The position numbers were made by a program, and so were the translations under genes. A DNA stretch of 33,330 nt from CAJQQY01 sp964352225 (lineage in GTDB: Bacteria; Bacteroidota; Bacteroidia; Chitinophagales; Saprospiraceae). The notes below the pieces were generated by a model. That model did no database searches. It worked only from the letters and a program-made list of their open reading frames with translations, and was not told where the DNA came from. The stretch spans positions 1 to 33,330 of the forward strand of contig CAYGRM010000025.1 in NCBI GenBank assembly GCA_964352225.1, written 5' to 3'. Below are positions 29,004 through 33,330 of the stretch, in pieces. The stretch's first letter is position 1. Each line of letters begins with the position of its first letter.

Positions 29004-29171
29004 ATGAAAGGTTACGAAATAAAGTTACAAACACATCTCACTTTCCGCACCTTCATTTTATCTTTAGAGAGAATATCTTTAGTTTTCCCATTTACATACC
29101 TAACGAACTTACCCAGAAAATCGACTTTTTTTTTAGCAAGCACCTTAGAAATTACTTTTTCTAAGGCTTAA
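29004..29171 (+). CDS. Possible small ORF in the rpoD leader (55 codons)
   Basis: An uninterrupted frame from ATG at 29004 to TAA at 29169-29171, 55 residues, starting MKGYEIKLQTHLTFRTF. It lies wholly in the leader downstream of P2, and its stop is 30 nt before the rpoD start. A hairpin, CCTTAGAA (29143-29150) with TTCTAAGG (29159-29166), overlaps its last codons. It resembles no family and an ORF this long can occur by chance in AT-rich DNA, but its position would suit a leader peptide or uORF. Confidence 0.2.
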   Translation: MKGYEIKLQTHLTFRTFILSLERISLVFPFTYLTNLPRKSTFFLASTLEITFSKA

Positions 29172-29201
29172 CTTTTGTAAACCAAACCATAAATTACTTG
29201 C

Positions 29202-30071
29202 ATGAGACAACTTAAGATTACCAAGTCAATTACTAACAGAGAGAGCCAGTCATTAGAGAAATACCTCCAAGAAATCGGAAAGGTTGATTTATTGACTCCT
29301 GAAGAGGAAGTGGATTTAGCTCAGCGAATTAAGCAAGGCGATCAACAAGCTCTAGAAAAATTGACTAAAGCGAACCTCCGTTTCGTTGTTTCGGTTGCTA
29401 AGCAATATCAAAATCAAGGACTTTCATTATCAGATTTGATTAATGAAGGTAACCTAGGTTTGATTAAAGCAGCACAGCGTTTTGATGAAACGCGTGGTTT
29501 TAAATTCATCTCTTATGCTGTTTGGTGGATTAGACAATCTATCCTTCAGGCATTAGCAGAACAATCCCGTATCGTACGGCTTCCCCTCAACAAAGTAGGA
29601 TCTTTGAATAAGATCAATAAAGCATTTTCAGAGTTGGAACAAGAGTACGAACGCGAACCGTCTGCAGATGAATTAGCAGAACTTTTAGAAATCCCGACAG
29701 ATGAAGTTAGAACAACATTAGGTGTAGCTGCTCGACACGTGAGTATGGATGCTCCTTTTGTAGAAGGTGAAGATAACTCTTTACTTGACGTTCTTGAAAA
29801 TGGTGGAACTCCAGGTACAGATACAAATTTGGCATACAAAGAATCTCTTCGTAAAGAAATAGAGCGTTCTTTAAGTACACTTACTGATCGTCAACGTGAT
29901 GTGATCAAATTGTATTTTGGAATTGGTGTTGAACATCCGATGTCTCTAGAAGATATTGGGGAAAGATTTGGATTGACTCGTGAAAGAGTTCGACAGATCA
30001 AAGACAAAGCCATTAACAAATTAAGAAATACCTCAAGAAGCAAATTGTTGAAAAACTATTTAGGCGCTTAA
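29202..30071 (+). CDS. rpoD: Primary sigma factor RpoD (short Bacteroidota form)
   Basis: A 289-residue primary sigma factor lacking the long N-terminal region 1.1 and the non-conserved insert of proteobacterial sigma-70, as is usual in this phylum. Region 1.2: SLEKYLQEIGKVDLLTPEEE. Region 2: ANLRFVVSVAKQYQNQGLSL, LINEGNLGLIKAAQRFDETR, GFKFISYAVWWIRQSILQAL. Region 3: EREPSADELAELLEIPTDEV. Region 4: LTDRQRDVIKLYFGIGVEHP, then MSLEDIGERFGLTRERVRQI and KDKAINKLRN. It directs transcription from TTG...TAnnTTTG promoters. Tandem promoters lie upstream and a strong terminator follows. Confidence 0.97.
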   Translation: MRQLKITKSITNRESQSLEKYLQEIGKVDLLTPEEEVDLAQRIKQGDQQALEKLTKANLRFVVSVAKQYQNQGLSLSDLINEGNLGLIKAAQRFDETRGFKFISYAVWWIRQSILQALAEQSRIVRLPLNKVGSLNKINKAFSELEQEYEREPSADELAELLEIPTDEVRTTLGVAARHVSMDAPFVEGEDNSLLDVLENGGTPGTDTNLAYKESLRKEIERSLSTLTDRQRDVIKLYFGIGVEHPMSLEDIGERFGLTRERVRQIKDKAINKLRNTSRSKLLKNYLGA

Positions 30072-30106
30072 CATCTACTTCTTAAAATATTATTGACGCA
30101 AATTGG

Positions 30107-30144
30107 AAAAGCATCTCTAATTTATTTGAGGTGCTTTTTTTTTT
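30107..30144 (+). terminator. rpoD terminator
   Basis: AAAAGCATCTC (30107-30117) pairs with GAGGTGCTTTT (30128-30138; one G-U), followed by T-run to 30144. It lies 36 bp after the rpoD stop. Confidence 0.9.
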
Positions 30145-30248
30145 GGAGCTGAGGTTCTGATTCCAATGTATTTCAAATCCTTTCTCCACATTCTTCGTAA
30201 TACTGAAAGTTAGCCGTTCTTCATTCATAGGAAACCATTAAAAAATCT

Positions 30249-30256
30249 TAGTTTTG
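30249..30256 (+). promoter_or_regulatory. -7 element upstream of the GAPDH gene
   Basis: TAGTTTTG matches TAnnTTTG and lies 53 bp before the start codon. No TTG 19-20 nt upstream, so only a half-site. Confidence 0.4.
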
Positions 30257-30309
30257 TGGCAAATTTGACCATTTACTTTTTTAATTAACCATTTAACAAA
30301 ATTATTGAC

Positions 30310-31785
30310 ATGAGCGACAAAAATACCATGTTGAGAAGCAATGCAGATACTTCTTTGAAGGACTGGCATAAAAAAGAAAAAACAGCATTAGAGTTACTTC
30401 AAATTGTTGGAGATCTCCGTTTCGATCGTTCTATTGAATTGATTCTTTTTCGAAGAGATATTTATGACGCTCGCCCAAGTGAAGTTTTAAATATTCATAC
30501 TTTCGGCTCTAACTATTCGGACAAGGAAATACCTGTAGATATTACTCATGCAATAGCTAAAGTAATTGCATCCAATGAAAATATGCCTGCCGCGAGGATT
30601 GATATAGGAACATTAGCTTCTGAATGGCTGGAGGAAAAAGAATCTTTTGAAAGTCTTGATGAGTTTATCAGCAACAAACTAGGCAGTTTTTTGAATACTG
30701 ATAGTGAAACGCTAAATTCAAAAGATGTCGTTCTTTATGGCTTCGGAAGAATAGGTAGATTAGTGACTAGAAGAATTGTAACGACTACAGGAAGAGGTGA
30801 ACAATTAAGATTGAAAGCAATCGTACTACGTCCCAAATTAAAAGATCAGTACGAAGAAACTAAAAAACGTGCTTCACTTTTAGAGACCGATAGTGTGCAT
30901 GGGATGTTCAAAGGAACAATTGATATATCAGAAGATGGTTCAGAAATGATTATTAATGGCAATAGAATTCAAATGATCTATGCTGGTAGTCCAGAGGTTA
31001 TTGATTATACTCAGTATGGAATTCATGAAGGATTGGTGATTGATAATACTGGTGTTTTTAGAAATAAAGAACAATTGAGTCGTCATTTACGACCTGGTAT
31101 TTCGCAAGTAATGTTGACAGCTCCAGGTGATGATATTTCCAATATAGTTTATGGCGTAAATCACGAAGAGTTAGATTTAGAAAATGAAAAAGTTTTAAGT
31201 GCTGCTTCGTGTACCACCAATGCAATTGTGCCAATTATTAAAGTAATTGATACAAAATTAGGAATCGAGAAAGGGCATATTGAAACTGTTCACTCCTACA
31301 CTAGTGATCAAAATTTATTAGATAATTTTCATAAGAAACCAAGAAGAGGAAGAGGAGCAGCAACGAATATGGTACTAACTTCTACAGGAGCAGCAAAAGC
31401 AGTTACTAAAGTTTTCCCTCATATGAAAGGAAAATTGACTGGAAACGCAGTAAGAGTTCCTACTCCGAATGTATCATTAGTGATTTTGAATTTGACGTTG
31501 AATACTCCAACTGATGTCGTATCAGTTAATGCCATGCTCAAAAATGCAGCCTTGAATGGGGATTTAGTTGAGCAAATTCAATACTCAACTTCTACCGAAT
31601 TTGTATCTAGTCATGCGGTAGGTTTATTTGCAACTTCTGTTTTCGATGCACCTTCGACCATCGTTTCTGAAGATGGAAAAACAGTTACTTTATATGCTTG
31701 GTATGATAATGAATTTGGGTATAGTTGCCAAGTAGTTCGATTAGCAAAACATGTTGCTAAAGTAAGAAGAGCGGTTTATTATTAA
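30310..31785 (+). CDS. Long-form glyceraldehyde-3-phosphate dehydrogenase
   Basis: A 491-residue protein. Residues about 138-491 are GAPDH: GFGRIGR (144-150), SAASCTTNAI with nucleophile C301, HSYTSDQN with H328, GRGAATNMVLTSTGAAKAV, GNAVRVPTPNVSLVILN and WYDNEFGYSCQVVR. The first 135 residues (HKKEKTALELLQIVGDLRFD and on) are a helical extension absent from E. coli GapA and present in long-form GAPDHs of about 480 residues. The aspartate that follows the second strand in NAD-specific enzymes (AINDL in E. coli) is replaced by Arg in IVLRPKLK, which suggests it is not strictly NAD-dependent (inference). Glycolytic or gluconeogenic role likely. Its transcript ends at the terminator at 31812-31854. 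Confidence 0.93.
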   Translation: MSDKNTMLRSNADTSLKDWHKKEKTALELLQIVGDLRFDRSIELILFRRDIYDARPSEVLNIHTFGSNYSDKEIPVDITHAIAKVIASNENMPAARIDIGTLASEWLEEKESFESLDEFISNKLGSFLNTDSETLNSKDVVLYGFGRIGRLVTRRIVTTTGRGEQLRLKAIVLRPKLKDQYEETKKRASLLETDSVHGMFKGTIDISEDGSEMIINGNRIQMIYAGSPEVIDYTQYGIHEGLVIDNTGVFRNKEQLSRHLRPGISQVMLTAPGDDISNIVYGVNHEELDLENEKVLSAASCTTNAIVPIIKVIDTKLGIEKGHIETVHSYTSDQNLLDNFHKKPRRGRGAATNMVLTSTGAAKAVTKVFPHMKGKLTGNAVRVPTPNVSLVILNLTLNTPTDVVSVNAMLKNAALNGDLVEQIQYSTSTEFVSSHAVGLFATSVFDAPSTIVSEDGKTVTLYAWYDNEFGYSCQVVRLAKHVAKVRRAVYY

Positions 31786-31811
31786 TCATCAGGAAAATTA
31801 AGAGAATGAAT

Positions 31812-31854
31812 AGAAAGTGGAGTTGGTCTAAATCTGATTCTACTTTCTTTTTTT
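31812..31854 (+). terminator. GAPDH terminator
   Basis: AGAAAGTGGA (31812-31821) pairs with TCTACTTTCT (31839-31848) with one G-U, followed by a T-run to about 31854. It lies 26 bp after the stop. Confidence 0.8.
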
Positions 31855-31886
31855 ATAAGTCAAGATTTATTAATTTGTATTAAAAA

Positions 31887-32423
31887 ATGGATTACATCGA
31901 ACAAACAAAATCTTGGATTGAAACTTTTGTCATCGGTTTAAATATTTGCCCGTTTGCAGGTCATCCATTTCGAGAAGATCGAATTAGGTATCAGATAGAA
32001 GAAACAGAAAGTCTTGAAAAACTAGTGGAAACGTTAATGCAAGAACTTGATTTTTTACAAAAAAATAAGAGTGAGGATATTGAAACCTCCATCCTAATTC
32101 ATCCAAATGTATTAAATGACTTTTTAGATTACAATGATTTTTTGTCAGTTGCGGAGGCTGTTTTAAAAGAAATGGAATTGGAGGGCGAAATTCAAATTGC
32201 CTCGTTTCATCCTGATTATCAATTCGCGGGAGAAGCAAAAGATGCGCCTTCAAATTATGTAACTCGATCTCCATTTCCAATGCTACATTTGATCCGTGAA
32301 AGTAGTGTTACAAAAGCAATAGAAATGCACCCAGATATTGAACAAGTTCCCTATGACAATATTAAAAAACTTAATGACTTAGGGATAAAAAGAATAAAAG
32401 AAATGATCCAAACTATATTGTAA
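31887..32423 (+). CDS. DUF1415 family protein
   Basis: A 178-residue cytoplasmic protein with the full DUF1415 pattern: TKSWIETFVIGLNICPFAGH near the N-terminus, then IETSILIHPNVLNDFLDYND, IQIASFHPDYQFAGEAKDAP and NYVTRSPFPMLHLIRESSVT. The cysteine and histidines in NICPFAGH and FHPDYQF are conserved in the family and could bind metal or substrate; the function is unknown. It sits 39 bp upstream of the OsmC-like gene on the same strand and begins 33 bp past the GAPDH terminator, so it may be part of a small operon with the OsmC-like gene. Confidence 0.92.
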   Translation: MDYIEQTKSWIETFVIGLNICPFAGHPFREDRIRYQIEETESLEKLVETLMQELDFLQKNKSEDIETSILIHPNVLNDFLDYNDFLSVAEAVLKEMELEGEIQIASFHPDYQFAGEAKDAPSNYVTRSPFPMLHLIRESSVTKAIEMHPDIEQVPYDNIKKLNDLGIKRIKEMIQTIL

Positions 32424-32462
32424 TTAATCTGTTTTACGATCTAATATAAAATATATTCAAAT

Positions 32463-32861
32463 ATGAAAATCACTTTAGAAACCACCGATTCTCTTCAACA
32501 CTACGTCGCTACAAATGAAGCAGGGCATTCCATTCAGTTGAGTGGTGATGGTACAGCGACTGGCCCGATGCAAGCGGTCTTGATGGCCATTGCAGGATGT
32601 AGCACTATCGACATTGTCATGATTTTAGAAAGAATGCGACAAGACGTAAAAGATATTAAAGTGGATGTCGTTGGAACAAGAAGAGAAGAAATTCCAAGGG
32701 TCTACACTAAAATCAATTTACATTATAAAATCTACGGAAAAGTGAAGTCTAAAAAAGCAGCACAAGCGGTTGAATCTTCTCTTCAGACGTATTGTTCTGT
32801 TGCAAAAATGTTGGAAAAAGAGGTAGAAATAAAAGGAACCTTTGAGATAATTGAAGATTAA
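32463..32861 (+). CDS. OsmC-like protein (probable peroxiredoxin-type thiol protein)
   Basis: A 132-residue OsmC/Ohr-family protein. Family members reduce organic hydroperoxides using two cysteines. Both are visible: C46 in AIAGCSTIDIVMILERM and C111 in LQTYCSVAKMLEKEVE. The strand layout (DGTATGPMQAVLMAIAGC then IKVDVVGTRREEIPRVYTKI) is standard. It is shorter than Ohr and lies in the YhfA-like OsmC subgroup, whose substrate is less certain. It follows DUF1415 by 39 bp, with no clear terminator after it. Confidence 0.93.
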   Translation: MKITLETTDSLQHYVATNEAGHSIQLSGDGTATGPMQAVLMAIAGCSTIDIVMILERMRQDVKDIKVDVVGTRREEIPRVYTKINLHYKIYGKVKSKKAAQAVESSLQTYCSVAKMLEKEVEIKGTFEIIED

Positions 32862-33104
32862 TTTTTTCTAACAGCATTTTGAAATACGGTTCATAGATAA
32901 AACAGGACGATTCATATAATTTTTAAGGCAGTTCACTCGAAAAAATCAAATTGTGATTTTGTAAAAGAAGATCTTTATGAATTATTTGATACCAATAAAA
33001 GCACTTGTTTTTTAAAGGTTTTGAAGCGGACAAATAGTTAATGAATTAGATATAAAATTTGTAATTTGAAAGACTAATATTATTTTTATTTCGTTTCGAT
33101 AACG
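32862..33104. other. AT-rich intergenic stretch before the right-edge gene
   Basis: The space between the OsmC-like gene and the right-edge gene is 337 bp. It holds one small inverted repeat (AAAATCA/TGATTTT near 32945) and the -7 motif at 33105. No gene, RNA or terminator is supported. Confidence 0.5.
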
Positions 33105-33112
33105 TATTTTTG
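33105..33112 (+). promoter_or_regulatory. -7 element upstream of the right-edge gene
   Basis: TATTTTTG matches TAnnTTTG, about 87 bp before the start codon. No TTG at the standard spacing upstream, so a half-site. Confidence 0.4.
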
Positions 33113-33198
33113 TACTCGAAAAAATTTATGACCAAATATTCAATTCTAAACGTATTTTTCGCTTCCTACATTTATTAAAAATTTTGAACATCTATCTA

Positions 33199-33330
33199 AT
33201 GCAATTATTATTTAAAAATTCAAAGAGAATATTTTCACTTTGTTTTTTAGTTTTCCATAGTTTTACATTTATCCACGCCCAAGAAACCAAGCAAAAAGTA
33301 ACTAAGGTTAGAGGCCAGGTAATAGATGCA
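33199..33330 (+). CDS. N-terminus of a secreted protein, probably TonB-dependent receptor or carboxypeptidase-regulatory-like (partial)
   Basis: An open frame from ATG at 33199 to the right edge (44 codons). It starts MQLLFKNSKRIFSLCFLVFH and a hydrophobic segment leads to FIHAQ, a signal peptide, then ETKQKVTKVRGQVIDA. The closing VRGQVIDA is the usual first strand of the carboxypeptidase-regulatory-like domain that precedes the plug in SusC/RagA-type TonB-dependent receptors, and also occurs in other surface proteins. Only this much is visible, so the family is inferred. Confidence 0.7.
   Translation, partial: MQLLFKNSKRIFSLCFLVFHSFTFIHAQETKQKVTKVRGQVIDA

Noticed and set aside
33128..33178. 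16-codon ORF in front of the right-edge gene
   Set aside because: Too short and without support; similar frames occur by chance in this AT-rich DNA.
1..33330. tRNA, rRNA, CRISPR array, IS element or prophage
   Set aside because: No cloverleaf with a CCA-end, no long conserved rRNA stretch, no regular direct-repeat array and no transposase or integrase frame seen.

Overview
This window looks like chromosomal DNA of an AT-rich Bacteroidota bacterium, probably from an uncultured lineage near Saprospirales, Cytophagales or Chitinophagales. The evidence is the phylum-type promoters (TTG, 19-20 nt, TAnnTTTG), a short RpoD-type primary sigma factor, a secreted protein with a type IX secretion (T9SS) sorting domain, a 966-residue VPS10/BNR-type secreted protein, and families frequent in this phylum (DUF4252, DUF5362-like, START-like, long-form GAPDH). 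Two runs of exactly 10 N suggest a scaffolded draft or metagenome-assembled genome. I see no rRNA, tRNA, CRISPR array, transposase, integrase or prophage gene.

Layout. 1-5.4 kb: 5' part of a secreted beta-propeller/amidohydrolase-type protein, a DinB-like protein, two tandem small membrane proteins, a short TolC-like protein and an O-antigen ligase. 5.6-8.8 kb: dihydrolipoyl dehydrogenase (interrupted only by an assembly gap), a DMT transporter and a HAHNDY-type phosphodiesterase-like protein. 8.9-12.5 kb: envelope genes (a membrane-anchored coiled coil, a protein with two OmpA-like modules, a small lipoprotein and a WG-repeat lipoprotein). 12.9-17.3 kb: a secreted protein, coaD, a PruA-type dehydrogenase and an exonuclease/GIY-YIG protein. 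17.5-24.6 kb: a NamZ-like lipoprotein, another lipoprotein, a T9SS-sorted protein and the VPS10/BNR protein. 24.7-27.8 kb: an ECF sigma / anti-sigma / three DUF4252 operon. 28.2-32.9 kb: a START-like protein, rpoD behind two tandem promoters, long-form GAPDH, DUF1415 and an OsmC-like protein. At the right edge a secreted protein begins, probably a TonB-dependent receptor or similar.

How the genes work together. Most of the window is core metabolism and cell-envelope biology. The one clear signalling unit is the sigma/anti-sigma operon, in which the sigma and anti-sigma genes overlap by 11 bp and three paralogous small secreted DUF4252 proteins follow on the same strand. Its function cannot be read from sequence.

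The most unusual non-coding structure is a set of unrelated palindromic intergenic elements that begin or end within a few bases of stop codons. Two of them span the whole gap between convergent genes. Two hairpins inside the sigma operon carry a single imperfect pair that is a G-U wobble only on the transcribed strand.
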